From positions 33,957 through 97,956 of the forward strand of contig CABUPU010000007.1 of assembly GCA_902493595.1 (NCBI GenBank): 64,000 nt of DNA. The letters run 5' to 3'. Source of the stretch: an uncultured Mycoplasma sp. (GTDB taxonomy: Bacteria > Bacillota_I > Bacilli_A > RF39 > UBA660). The notes under the pieces were generated by a model that had not been told where the DNA came from, ran no database searches, and was given only the letters and a program-made list of their open reading frames with translations. Made by a program: the position numbers and the translations under genes. This document shows, in pieces, positions 30,728 to 39,561 of the stretch. How positions within the stretch are numbered: position 1 is the first letter of the stretch; the number at the start of each line of letters is the position of its first letter.

Positions 30728-32536
30728 ATGAAAAAGAAGTTTGAATGTTTAATATTAGGTTTTATTAGTGCTTTTACTTTATTTTTTAATTTTAAAAAAT
30801 TGTATTTAGGCAAAAATCCATTTAGTATTTTAGGTATAGTTTTAATTGTTATATTTACTTTTATATTCTATATTTTCTATACTAAAAATGATTATAAAAA
30901 TATTTGTAAAGAGGATAAAATGCTTTTACCAATGTTTTCTATCTTTGTTTTAATCGGTCAAAGTTATAGAGATGTTGGCTCTCTTAGTATCTTATTTAAA
31001 AAGTATATGTTTCTTTTTACAATTATAAGATTTATTGGATTTTATAACATATTAAATCTATTTATGATTTATATTAAAAAAACTATTTCAATTTTTGATA
31101 ATAAATTTAATTTAAGGGATAATAAATTTATAAAATTATTTGATAAACATCCTTTTTTAGTAAGCCTAATGATACTTACAATATGTTATAGTGTTTATTA
31201 TATAGCATATTATCCAGCAGTATTATCGCCAGATCCTAGTAATCAAATAAAACAGGCATTTAATGTAAGAACAAAATATGTAGATTATTCAATCCAAATT
31301 GATCCGAAAGTTAATTTAACTAATCATCATCCGGTACTTCATACTTTGATGTTAGGTTATTCAGTTAAACTTGGAAGACTTCTTGTTAATGATAACTTTG
31401 GTTTATTTATTTATACTTTTTTTCAAGGATTGTTTTTAGTTTTAACACTTTCTTATACAATTTCTTATTTAAAGAAAAAGGGCGTAAATAATAAATATTT
31501 ATTTTTAATGCTATTATTATACATTATAATGCCTTGTTTTCCATTTTATGCAATTAATACAAATAAAGATGTTTATTATTCAATTCTTATGATTTGGCTA
31601 ACAATATTTTTAATGGAATTTATAGAGAAATTTAAAAATAAAAAAATAGAATTTAAATGGTTAATATTATCTTTCGTATTAATGATATTTATCTGTTTAT
31701 TTAGAAATAATGGTATTTTCTTAGTATTATTATTACTTCCATTTATGTGTAATTATAGTAAAGTTAATAAAAAAAGGATTATCTGTCTAGTACTTACAAT
31801 ATTTATAAGTTATATTTCTTATTCTAAAATACTTTTACCTGCACTTCATATAACTGGGACAACGGTTAGAGAAATATTATCAATTCCTTTTCAGCAAACT
31901 GCTAGATATATAAAATATCATGAAGAGGATTTGTCTGAAGAGGATAAAAGAAATATTTCAGGATTACTTGATTATGATATTATTAAAACTAAATATAAAC
32001 CAAAATTATCTGATCCTGTTAAAGCAACTTTTAACAAATATGCTACAAAAGAGGACTTTGTTAATTATGCAAAAACCTGGTTTAAAGGTTTATATACTCA
32101 TCCATTTACTTATATAGATGCAACACTCAATAATATTTATGGATACTTTGATATTGGAGATCTAAACTGGTATTTGTATACTAAGTTTGATAAAAGAATA
32201 ACTGAAAATAATTTAGTAAATTATCATTTTAATAGCTTTAAGCAACTGCGTTCTTTCTTATCAGGATATGGAGAGGCTTATAGATGTTTACCAGTTATTG
32301 GTTTGTTTGTAAATATTGGCTTTAATGTATGGATAGTTATAGCTATGAGTGTTTATTTAATAAAACAAGATAAAAAGAAATACTTAATAATTATAAGCCC
32401 AATGCTTGTTGCTGTATTTTTCTGCATACTTAGTCCTGCAAATAACTATTTTAGATACGCACTACCATTCATATTTCCAATGCCCCTTGTTGTAATGTAT
32501 TTACTGAATTTAAAAAAGATAGAAAAAGTTAAATAA
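30728..32536 (+). CDS. Large polytopic membrane protein, DUF6020/GT-C-like
   Basis: This 602-residue protein has about 11-13 membrane helices. The extracytoplasmic loop after the fourth helix carries YYPAVLSPDPSNQIKQAF and NLTNHHPVLHTLMLGYSV, a pattern found in DUF6020-type proteins and reminiscent of GT-C glycosyltransferases, which use an acidic residue in the first loop. INTNKDVYYSILMIW is a further conserved region. It may transfer a sugar or lipid-linked group at the outer face; this is inference. The 3' end shares a bidirectional terminator with the convergent sortase gene. Confidence 0.65.
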   Translation: MKKKFECLILGFISAFTLFFNFKKLYLGKNPFSILGIVLIVIFTFIFYIFYTKNDYKNICKEDKMLLPMFSIFVLIGQSYRDVGSLSILFKKYMFLFTIIRFIGFYNILNLFMIYIKKTISIFDNKFNLRDNKFIKLFDKHPFLVSLMILTICYSVYYIAYYPAVLSPDPSNQIKQAFNVRTKYVDYSIQIDPKVNLTNHHPVLHTLMLGYSVKLGRLLVNDNFGLFIYTFFQGLFLVLTLSYTISYLKKKGVNNKYLFLMLLLYIIMPCFPFYAINTNKDVYYSILMIWLTIFLMEFIEKFKNKKIEFKWLILSFVLMIFICLFRNNGIFLVLLLLPFMCNYSKVNKKRIICLVLTIFISYISYSKILLPALHITGTTVREILSIPFQQTARYIKYHEEDLSEEDKRNISGLLDYDIIKTKYKPKLSDPVKATFNKYATKEDFVNYAKTWFKGLYTHPFTYIDATLNNIYGYFDIGDLNWYLYTKFDKRITENNLVNYHFNSFKQLRSFLSGYGEAYRCLPVIGLFVNIGFNVWIVIAMSVYLIKQDKKKYLIIISPMLVAVFFCILSPANNYFRYALPFIFPMPLVVMYLLNLKKIEKVK

Positions 32537-32551
32537 ATTTCTATCTTTTTA
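32514..32551. terminator. Bidirectional terminator
   Basis: AAAAGATAGAAA (32514-32525) pairs with TTTCTATCTTTT (32538-32549), flanked by A and T runs. It overlaps the last codons of both the membrane gene and the minus-strand sortase gene. Confidence 0.8.
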
Positions 32552-34102
32552 ATTTTCTAAATAAGCATGAACTACGAGCCTTGATGTATCACTTTGACAA
32601 GTAGATAGCGTAAGTATTTTTGTGTTTTCATCAAGATTTGCATTAAAGTCGTAGATACTTCGATTTTTTATCAAATCTATAAATTGTTTTTTTTCTTCAT
32701 TACTTTCAAAATTTGTAGTTAAATAATCAGTAGTTGTAGGAATTATATATATTGAAAATATTTTATATTTATATGAACCATATAGAGTATCAAATGTAAT
32801 CGTAAGATTATCTTCATTTGTATACCAATTTTTATACAATACTTTATTTAAAGTACCAAACATAACACCGTTTAAAAATCTATTATGTCCATATAAAATA
32901 ATATTGTCATCAATTTTTGCTGTATCATTTGTGTAATCCATATAAATCCAACCATTAGGATCTTTTTCATTATATAAATTATGGTCCAAATAATATTCAT
33001 TATCTGAAGTTTTTGTTACTGCATAATCTATATTAGTTTCATTAACTTTTACCCAACCAACAACATCAGGATTTATAGAGGTTAAAGAGTATAAATAGTT
33101 ATTTTTAATTTCTAAACCATTAATTACTCTGTTTGTGTGTTCTTCATTAATTTCCTTAGCGTTTATGTAATCAATAACTTCATTTTGTATTTTGCTAACT
33201 TTCATCATTGAATTGTAATTATCATAGAAAACATAAATGAAAGAAAAAAGTATAATAGCAAATATTAATAATGCAATCATTCTAAGTACAGCATTATTTG
33301 TTTCATTTGCAATATTATTTTCAATGTAATCATTAGAATATTTTAGTTTAAAAGTTATTTTGTATTTCTTTTTAATTAGTTTATTATTCTTTTTTAAATA
33401 TTCAATTACATTTGGATCATGTTCGTTACCATGTAAAATTATTTTTATATTTTTTTTATTATTATTTTTTAATACTTTAATTATAGTTTCTAAATTTTCT
33501 TTATTAAGTTTATTTATATGAACTATTTTTAAACTTTTGTTTATATCACAAAATGTATTAAAATTTTGAATATCCTCATTTGAGAAAGGAAATTCTAAAT
33601 AAATATTATTTTTATAGTAAATTGAAGAATATGTTGTAAGATTATTGGTTTCCATAAATTTTGATGTAAATAATATTTCACTTCGTGATTCAGGTATGTA
33701 GCCATTTTTATCTAATAGTTCAAACATATATTGGGGAATGTATTCAAAACTTAAATATTTTAAATTATTAATTTTACATAATTTTTCACATAATTTATAT
33801 GGCATTATTTCATCTGATTCTAAGTATAGAGAATTGACTCCTTTAAATTTTGATAAGAAAGGTAAGAATATATAAAGTACCTCAAGTGATTGAAAAGATA
33901 AGGTAGTAATAGAGTAGGTTTTTATTAATTCATTAAAAAAAGTACAAATAATTTTTTGATTTAAAAAAATATATTCATCACTAAATACTAGTTCGTTATT
34001 ACTAATTACATTAGTATTTAACATATTTTTATAATCTGGATTAAGTTTTTTTCTAGTAATAAAACACAATCTATCGTTTTTAATTTTTACTAATATTTTC
34101 AC
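32549..34102 (-). CDS. Class B-like sortase with cytoplasmic N-terminal domain
   Basis: Sortases cleave a C-terminal sorting signal and attach the protein to the cell wall. The C-terminal ~200 residues form the enzyme: VVGWVKVNETNIDYAVTKTS, LYGHN with His406, TLSTC with Cys502 and TSRLVVHAY with Arg508 make the triad; an NGWIYMDY-type strand supports class B. A membrane helix (VLRMIALLIFAIILFSFIY) lies at about residues 272-290. The first ~270 residues are an added intracellular domain with leucine-rich, LRR-like segments (INNLKYLSFEYIPQYMFELL), not found in ordinary class B sortases. It is divergent from an NPETG-type surface protein 130 bp away. Confidence 0.88.
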   Translation of the reverse strand: MKILVKIKNDRLCFITRKKLNPDYKNMLNTNVISNNELVFSDEYIFLNQKIICTFFNELIKTYSITTLSFQSLEVLYIFLPFLSKFKGVNSLYLESDEIMPYKLCEKLCKINNLKYLSFEYIPQYMFELLDKNGYIPESRSEILFTSKFMETNNLTTYSSIYYKNNIYLEFPFSNEDIQNFNTFCDINKSLKIVHINKLNKENLETIIKVLKNNNKKNIKIILHGNEHDPNVIEYLKKNNKLIKKKYKITFKLKYSNDYIENNIANETNNAVLRMIALLIFAIILFSFIYVFYDNYNSMMKVSKIQNEVIDYINAKEINEEHTNRVINGLEIKNNYLYSLTSINPDVVGWVKVNETNIDYAVTKTSDNEYYLDHNLYNEKDPNGWIYMDYTNDTAKIDDNIILYGHNRFLNGVMFGTLNKVLYKNWYTNEDNLTITFDTLYGSYKYKIFSIYIIPTTTDYLTTNFESNEEKKQFIDLIKNRSIYDFNANLDENTKILTLSTCQSDTSRLVVHAYLEN

Positions 34103-34192
34103 TTTTAACCTACCTTATATTAATTATGATAACACAAAACTTTACATTTTAATATAATTTTTTAAAAAAATATATTGTTTTTTGTAATTTTA

Positions 34193-34201
34193 TGATATAA
34201 T
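34193..34201 (+). promoter_or_regulatory. Extended -10 promoter of the NPETG surface gene
   Basis: TGATATAAT (34193-34201) is an extended -10 in the region shared with the divergent sortase gene; the -35 (TTGTTT) is weak. Confidence 0.55.
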
Positions 34202-34232
34202 TAGGTCATAATAAAGATAGGAGAGTTGATGG

Positions 34233-34811
34233 ATGAAAAAGTTTTTTAGTTATTTACTAGTTATGGGAGTACTTTTATGTATGCCTTTTGTGGTAAGAGC
34301 AGCTGATTATAAGGAAACAATTGATGTTCCTGGTAAATCTGGTGAATTTACTTCAACAACACTTTCTTCAGGAGATGAACAAAGAAAATACAAAATTATG
34401 ATTACTCTTGAGAATAATACTGAAAATCATAAAGTTACTCAAAAAACTATTAAATTCACTTTGGGAAAAGCAATTACTGAAGCAAAATGTGAAGACTATG
34501 GTGAATATGTAACTAGTGGTGGTACTGTAACTAAGAATTCAGATGGTACATCTACATTAACATGTACATTTGATAAAAGTGGTTCTTCGGATACAGGTAA
34601 TAATTTCCAAATTGGTTCATTAGTAGTAACTGTAAAAAAAGATTCTGCTGATGAAGATTGCTCAATCGGTTTCGAAAACGGAAATTCTAGTGGTACTAAA
34701 AATCCAGAAACTGGTGCTAGCCTTCCTTTAACAATTGTTGCTATAGGACTTGCTGTTGGTACTGGTGTGTATTTTGGAACAAAAAAAAGAACAAAACTTT
34801 ATAAAATTTAG
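34233..34811 (+). CDS. Sortase-anchored surface protein (NPETG signal)
   Basis: This 192-residue protein is exported. It has a signal peptide (KKFFSYLLVMGVLLCMPFVV, with cleavage after VRA), a beta-rich body of about 130 residues, and a C-terminal sorting signal: NPETG at residues 157-161, a hydrophobic stretch LPLTIVAIGLAVGTGVYFG and a basic tail KKRTKLYK. Class B sortases of Clostridium difficile type recognise (S/N/P)PxTG signals, so the divergent sortase at 32549-34102 is the obvious partner. The body resembles no family that I can name. A terminator follows at 34828-34853. Confidence 0.88.
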   Translation: MKKFFSYLLVMGVLLCMPFVVRAADYKETIDVPGKSGEFTSTTLSSGDEQRKYKIMITLENNTENHKVTQKTIKFTLGKAITEAKCEDYGEYVTSGGTVTKNSDGTSTLTCTFDKSGSSDTGNNFQIGSLVVTVKKDSADEDCSIGFENGNSSGTKNPETGASLPLTIVAIGLAVGTGVYFGTKKRTKLYKI

Positions 34812-34827
34812 TTAGTTTGTAATTTTT

Positions 34828-34853
34828 AATCTACCTTTATGGTAGATTTTTTT
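34828..34853 (+). terminator. Terminator of the NPETG surface gene
   Basis: AATCTACC (34828-34835) pairs with GGTAGATT (34841-34848), followed by T residues. Confidence 0.85.
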
Positions 34854-34912
34854 ATGAAAATACTTTATATATAATTTTTTTTATGTTAAAATAAACAAGA
34901 AGTGGTGATATT

Positions 34913-36403
34913 ATGGAAAGAAATTTTACAGAACAAGAGTTAGTTAGAAGAGGAAAACTTGATAATTTAGTAAATCTAGGTATAGATCCTTTTGGACATA
35001 AATTTGAAAGAACAGGTTATGCTTTAGATATAAAAGAAAAATATCAAGATATTTCTCATGATGAATTTGAAAATAGAAATGATATTGAGATTGTAGCCGG
35101 AAGAATTATGTTTATAAGAAAAATGGGCAAAGCATCATTTTTCTCTATTAAAGATAAAACTGGTAATATTCAAATATATATTTCAATTAATGATGTTGGT
35201 GAAGAAACATACAATCTATTTAAAACTGCTGATCTTGGTGATATTGTAGGAGTAAAAGGTAAAGTTATGAAAACTGGTACTGGTGAAGTAACTATTAAAT
35301 GTTTAGAGTATACGCATTTGGTTAAATCACTTAGACCTTTACCAGAAAAATTTCATGGACTAACTGATATTGAAGAAAGATATAGACGTAGATATGTTGA
35401 TCTTATAATGAATGAGGAATCTCGTAAGGTTGCATATACAAGGCCTAAAATTATTAGATGTATTCAAAACTTCATGGATAATCGTGGGTTTATTGAGGTC
35501 GAAACACCCGTTTTACAAACACTTCTTACTGGTGCTAGCGCAAGACCATTTATAACACATCATAATACACAAGATATTGATATGTATTTAAGAATTGCCC
35601 TAGAACTTCCACTTAAAAGATTACTTGTTGGTGGGATGGAAGCTGTTTATGAAATAGGTAGAACATTTAGAAATGAAGGTATGGATCCTAAACATAATCC
35701 AGAGTTTACTTTAATGGAAGCTTATCTTGCATTTTCAGACCTTGAGGGTATGATGGATATGACTGAAAAAATGTATCAAGAAATTGCAACAAAAGTTATT
35801 GGTAAGATGGAATATAATTGGTGTGGTTATGATATTAATTTAACTGGACCTTGGAAAAGAATAAGTATGGTTGACTCTATTAAAGAGGTAACTGGTATAG
35901 ATTTTTCTAAAGAAATGACTGTTGATGAGGCTTTAGAACTTGCAAAAGAGCATCAAATTGAAGTACAAGAGCATGAACATACTGTTGGACATATTATAAA
36001 TTTATTCTTTGAAAAATATGTTGAAGAAACTTTAATTCAACCAACATTCCTATATGGTCATCCAGTAGAAATAAGTCCCCTTACAAAAGCAAATCCAACT
36101 GATCCAAGATTTGTAGAAAGATTTGAATTATTTATTGGTGGTAAAGAATTTGCTAATGCTTATACAGAATTGAATGATCCAATCACTCAACTTGATAGAT
36201 TTGAAGAACAACTTAAAGAAAGAGAACTTGGCAATGATGAAGCAAATGATATTGATATGGACTTTATCGAAGCTTTAGAATATGGTATGCCTCCAGCTGG
36301 CGGAATTGGTTATGGTATTGATAGACTTGTAATGTTATTTACAGAACAAGATTCAATTAGAGATGTAATCTTATTTCCCACAATGAAAAATATTAATAAA
36401 TAA
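34913..36403 (+). CDS. lysS: Lysine-tRNA ligase, class II
   Basis: The 496-residue protein has the N-terminal OB-fold anticodon-binding domain (EIVAGRIMFIRKMGKASFFS), motif 1 near GFIEVETPVLQTL, motif 2 FRNEGMDPKHNPEFTLMEAY, and motif 3 GIGYGIDRLVMLFT. It charges tRNA-Lys with ATP. A GGTGAT ribosome site precedes ATG 34913. It is monocistronic, ending in a hairpin terminator at 36402-36430, and then comes the leader of the second variable surface gene. Confidence 0.97.
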   Translation: MERNFTEQELVRRGKLDNLVNLGIDPFGHKFERTGYALDIKEKYQDISHDEFENRNDIEIVAGRIMFIRKMGKASFFSIKDKTGNIQIYISINDVGEETYNLFKTADLGDIVGVKGKVMKTGTGEVTIKCLEYTHLVKSLRPLPEKFHGLTDIEERYRRRYVDLIMNEESRKVAYTRPKIIRCIQNFMDNRGFIEVETPVLQTLLTGASARPFITHHNTQDIDMYLRIALELPLKRLLVGGMEAVYEIGRTFRNEGMDPKHNPEFTLMEAYLAFSDLEGMMDMTEKMYQEIATKVIGKMEYNWCGYDINLTGPWKRISMVDSIKEVTGIDFSKEMTVDEALELAKEHQIEVQEHEHTVGHIINLFFEKYVEETLIQPTFLYGHPVEISPLTKANPTDPRFVERFELFIGGKEFANAYTELNDPITQLDRFEEQLKERELGNDEANDIDMDFIEALEYGMPPAGGIGYGIDRLVMLFTEQDSIRDVILFPTMKNINK

Positions 36404-36430
36404 TGTAGGATAAAATTCTTACATTTTTTT
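36402..36430 (+). terminator. Terminator of lysS
   Basis: AATGTAGGA (36402-36410) pairs with TTCTTACATT (36417-36425; one G-T), then seven T. It overlaps the stop codon. Confidence 0.8.
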
Positions 36431-36463
36431 ATTATTAAAAAAACATTAAATACCTTATAATCC

Positions 36464-36654
36464 CAGTATTTACCTTGTTCGTATTTTCTTAAATTATATA
36501 GATTTGAGAAAACTTATCCTCGTATTTACGTATCTTACTATTAAATAATACCATTAATTTTAAAAAAAATCTAGTACCATATTCCGTAAAATAGGCATTA
36601 AATTTTCTTATATGTATAAGATAAGAGAAAAATGACCCCAGTATTTATAAGGGA
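36464..36654 (+). promoter_or_regulatory. Three-box, two-hairpin leader (copy B) of variable surface gene
   Basis: GTATTTA boxes start at 36466, 36522 and 36641 (spacings 56 and 119), matching copy A at 541-731 (56 and 118). The 29-nt hairpins are at 36484-36512 and 36603-36631. The segment TTATATAGATTTGAGAAAA is identical in both copies at the first hairpin; the region between the second and third box is less conserved. The last box lies 20 nt before the start codon, as in copy A (22 nt). Confidence 0.72.
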
Positions 36655-36666
36655 TAGGTGGATATT

Positions 36667-38430
36667 ATGGATAAAAATAAAATTACAAAATCTTTAGCAG
36701 TGTTTGCATCAGTATTATTAATAATTGTTATAGGAGTGGCGTCATTTGCATATTTTGGAACATTTAATGTTAATTTAAATAATAATGTAGCAGTAAATAT
36801 TAATTCATCAAGTCCAGGTAATGCAACATTTACTTCAAATGCTACTCAATTAACTTTACAAGTCCCAGCGGCAAATATGAGTCAAACAGCCTCGAATAAT
36901 GAAATTGCGGCAGCAACAAATACCGCATTTTTAGATGTAACTCTTACAGGTTCACAAAATTTACTAACAACTTGTACATATGATATAGTTTATGAGTATG
37001 ATGCAGAAAGTAATGTATATGGACAAGGTACAACGACTAAAACAAGTGGTGCTACAAAAGAAATAACTATAGAAGTAAATGGTATGAATGGAAATAATCA
37101 TTTTGATGAAGAAACAAATTTTGATCATGCAAATATACAAAGTTATTATGATTCTGCAAATAAATATTATAAACTAGTCGAGGGAGCTACAATAAAAAGT
37201 TTAGGAAGTACTCAATCAGTAAGATGGAAAATAACAGGTAGATATTATAACTTAAATGTAAGTCAAGCACAACTTGTAGGAAAAGCCTTTACTGGTAAAA
37301 TATATGCAATAAGTAAAGGATGTTCCTCAAAAGATGGTTCATCAGTTAAAAAAGGTTATGAAACAATACTTGCAGATAATGGAGGGAAAACTGCAATTGA
37401 GTCAAAAACTGCAGATTTTACAACAATAGAAACTAGTAATGCTGGAATGTATTCATATACAGAAGAAACAGGTAAAACCTATTATTATAGAGGAGCAGTA
37501 GATAATAACTGGGTAAAATATGGTAAGTTTAAAGCCGACCAAATAGTTTATAGAGGTTTTAGAAACGATACAATAAACACTGATGTATGGCTTGATAGTG
37601 AAAATAATGTGTTTAACCATATAGATTATCCAACGTTAGCAGAGTGTCAAACTGGAGTATTTGGTGGTGGATATAACCATAAATGTAAAGCAGTAACATA
37701 TGCCCATAAAGGAGATGATATGTACTGGAGAATAATCAGAGTAGATAAAGATAATAAAATAAAAATGATATATGCAGGAAGTAAAGCACCAAGCGAAAGT
37801 ACAAAAGTTGCAATTACTGGAGCAAACACTAATATGGGATTTACAGCATATAATAATGATAGTAATGCAGAATATGTAGGATTTCAATATACAAATGGTT
37901 CTCAAAGAGGAACAACAACAAATAGTACAATAAAGACATATTTAGATAATTGGTATACAAAATATTTTAATGAAAATATAGGAACATCAAGATTTAGTAA
38001 AACCAAATTTTGCAATGATAGAAATACATCAAGTACATGGGCATCTACTGGCAGTAGTATTGACTATGCTCCATACACTAGATTAAGTTCAAGTACTCCA
38101 ACACCTACGTTTGAATGTAATAACTTAGATGTGGTAACAAATAATTTAGGACTAATAACAGCAGATGAAATTGTGCTAGCTGGAGGAAAAGTAGGTAAGA
38201 ACAACAGTGCTTTCTATTTAAATAATAATATGGCATATTGGGCTGGCTCCCCTGGTCAATTCGATAATTATGGTGATGGTTCGATAGTTTTTGGACTTCT
38301 TCCGTTTGGTGTTCTGAATGGAGGCGCAGTTTTTTATCCTTTTGGTGCGGCACGTGGCGTAGTGAGTTTATCCTCTGAAAGTAAGCTACTTGGCAGTGGA
38401 ACATATAACGATGTTTACACAGTAGGTTAG
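36667..38430 (+). CDS. Membrane-anchored surface protein with variable C-terminal region (candidate DGR target 2)
   Basis: ATG 36667 has AGGTGG 5 nt upstream and was chosen over GTG 36658. The 587-residue protein has one N-terminal membrane segment (SLAVFASVLLIIVIGVASFAY), a Ser/Thr/Asn-rich beta-type body with Cys pairs, and a C-terminal domain containing MYWRIIRVDKDNKIKMIYAG, TIKTYLDNWYTKYF, LGLITADEIVLAGG and YWAGSP. The same elements occur in the same order in the protein at 745-2550 (LFRIIG, TLNTEL, VGLMYPSDYG, WFISP), consistent with a shared C-type-lectin-like fold. The last part before a fixed tail (VVSLSSESKLLGSGTYNDVY) has unusual base use. It is probably a displayed binding protein; the ligand is unknown. 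Confidence 0.75.
   Translation: MDKNKITKSLAVFASVLLIIVIGVASFAYFGTFNVNLNNNVAVNINSSSPGNATFTSNATQLTLQVPAANMSQTASNNEIAAATNTAFLDVTLTGSQNLLTTCTYDIVYEYDAESNVYGQGTTTKTSGATKEITIEVNGMNGNNHFDEETNFDHANIQSYYDSANKYYKLVEGATIKSLGSTQSVRWKITGRYYNLNVSQAQLVGKAFTGKIYAISKGCSSKDGSSVKKGYETILADNGGKTAIESKTADFTTIETSNAGMYSYTEETGKTYYYRGAVDNNWVKYGKFKADQIVYRGFRNDTINTDVWLDSENNVFNHIDYPTLAECQTGVFGGGYNHKCKAVTYAHKGDDMYWRIIRVDKDNKIKMIYAGSKAPSESTKVAITGANTNMGFTAYNNDSNAEYVGFQYTNGSQRGTTTNSTIKTYLDNWYTKYFNENIGTSRFSKTKFCNDRNTSSTWASTGSSIDYAPYTRLSSSTPTPTFECNNLDVVTNNLGLITADEIVLAGGKVGKNNSAFYLNNNMAYWAGSPGQFDNYGDGSIVFGLLPFGVLNGGAVFYPFGAARGVVSLSSESKLLGSGTYNDVYTVG
38241..38360 (+). other. Candidate DGR variable region VR2 (adenine-depleted, GC-elevated)
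   Basis: In these 120 bp I count 58 G+C (48%) and 16 A (13%), while the gene just upstream is strongly A-rich. Encoded residues run from WAGSPGQF to AARGVV. The abrupt composition change occurs inside one ORF and ends at the invariant C-terminal tail, the same position as VR1. VR2 is about four codons longer than VR1 between the shared W and the tail, so the two probably derive from different templates. Confidence 0.6.
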
Positions 38431-38439
38431 AAATGTTAT

Positions 38440-38468
38440 AATCTTTCTTGAAAAGGAAAGATTTTTTT
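38440..38468 (+). terminator. Terminator of surface gene 2, covering the dusB ribosome site
   Basis: AATCTTTC (38440-38447) pairs with GAAAGATT (38456-38463) and is followed by seven T up to the dusB start codon. The only Shine-Dalgarno-like sequence for dusB (AAGGAAAG) lies in the loop and 3' arm. Confidence 0.75.
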
Positions 38469-39452
38469 ATGGTTAAAATAGGTAATATAGAAATAAATGG
38501 TAAAATAGTGGTTGCTCCGATGGCTGGAATAACAAATAAAACATATCGTATGATATGTAAAGAGTTTGGTGCTGCTTTAGTAGTCGGTGAAATGGTATCT
38601 GATAAAGCTATAATGTTTGGCAATGAAAAGACTAAAAAACTTTTAGATATGGATGAAAGAGAAAGACCAATATCACAACAAATATTTGGTTCTGATAAAG
38701 ATAGTTTTTGCACTGCGGCTAAAAAAGTTTATGAATATATGCATCCAGATATTATTGATATAAATATGGGGTGTCCTGTACCTAAAATAGCTATTAAATC
38801 ACAAGCGGGTAGTGCACTTTTAAAAAACCCTGAAAAAATATATGAAATAGTAAAAGCTGTAAAAGAGAGTGTTCCTTGTCCTATAACAGTTAAAATAAGA
38901 AGTGGTTGGGATGAAAATAGTATAAATTGTGTGGAAGTTGCTAAAATATGTGAAAAAGCTGGTGCAAGTGCAATAACCCTTCATGCAAGAACAAGAAGTC
39001 AAGGTTATTCAGGTCATAGTGATTGGTCCTTAATTAAAAAAGTTAAAGAAAGTGTGAATATACCTGTAATTGGAAATGGTGATGTAACATCATGTTATGA
39101 GGCTGAAAAGATGCTTACACAGACAAGCTGTGATTTAGTAATGATAGGAAGAGGCCTTCTTGGAAATCCATGGTTAATAAAAGAATGTAATGATTATTTA
39201 AATGAAGGAAAATTACCTAAAAAAGTTACTTATGAAGAAAAAATAGAAATGATGAAAAGACATTTAACTGGTTTAGTAAACGAAAAAGGTGAAAAGAGTG
39301 CAGTACTTGAAATTAGAACTCATTTTCTATATTACTTAAAAGGTCTTGAGGGAAGTAGTGAAATAAAAAATCTGATATGCAAAGAAACATCTTATGAAAA
39401 TATTATAAAAATTCTTGATAATTATTTAAATCATTTAAAAAGTGAAAAGTAA
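38469..39452 (+). CDS. dusB: tRNA-dihydrouridine synthase DusB
   Basis: This FMN-dependent enzyme reduces uridine in tRNA D-loops. The 327-residue protein has VVAPMAGITNKTYRMICKEF, DINMGCPVPKI with the catalytic Cys, GSALLKNPEKIYEIV, and ITLHARTRSQGYSGHSDW. The C-terminal helical domain includes EIRTHFLYYLKGL. ATG 38469 follows AAGGAAAG, which is within the upstream terminator hairpin; an in-frame upstream ATG at 38448 lacks a ribosome site. Confidence 0.95.
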   Translation: MVKIGNIEINGKIVVAPMAGITNKTYRMICKEFGAALVVGEMVSDKAIMFGNEKTKKLLDMDERERPISQQIFGSDKDSFCTAAKKVYEYMHPDIIDINMGCPVPKIAIKSQAGSALLKNPEKIYEIVKAVKESVPCPITVKIRSGWDENSINCVEVAKICEKAGASAITLHARTRSQGYSGHSDWSLIKKVKESVNIPVIGNGDVTSCYEAEKMLTQTSCDLVMIGRGLLGNPWLIKECNDYLNEGKLPKKVTYEEKIEMMKRHLTGLVNEKGEKSAVLEIRTHFLYYLKGLEGSSEIKNLICKETSYENIIKILDNYLNHLKSEK

Positions 39453-39486
39453 TATTACCGTAATAAATCACTAAAAATGCAAAAAA

Positions 39487-39504
39487 ATTACGTTATGGCG
39501 TAAT
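39487..39504. promoter_or_regulatory. Palindromic candidate operator upstream of the DUF4143 ATPase
   Basis: ATTACG-TTATGG-CGTAAT is a perfect 6-bp-arm palindrome ending 3 nt before the -35 box. A related ATTACCGTAATAAAT lies 30-40 bp upstream. Confidence 0.55.
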
Positions 39505-39507
39505 AAA

Positions 39508-39536
39508 TTGACAAAATTAAGACATAGTATTATAAT
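39508..39536 (+). promoter_or_regulatory. Promoter of the DUF4143 ATPase gene
   Basis: TTGACA (39508-39513), 17-nt spacer, TATAAT (39531-39536). Confidence 0.88.
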
Positions 39537-39561
39537 AAACATAGAAAAGAGGTAATAAATT

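Noticed and set aside
38105..38713. Long minus-strand ORF across the end of surface gene 2 and dusB
   Set aside because: It is antisense to two well-supported genes, lacks a ribosome site, and its protein has no coherent pattern.
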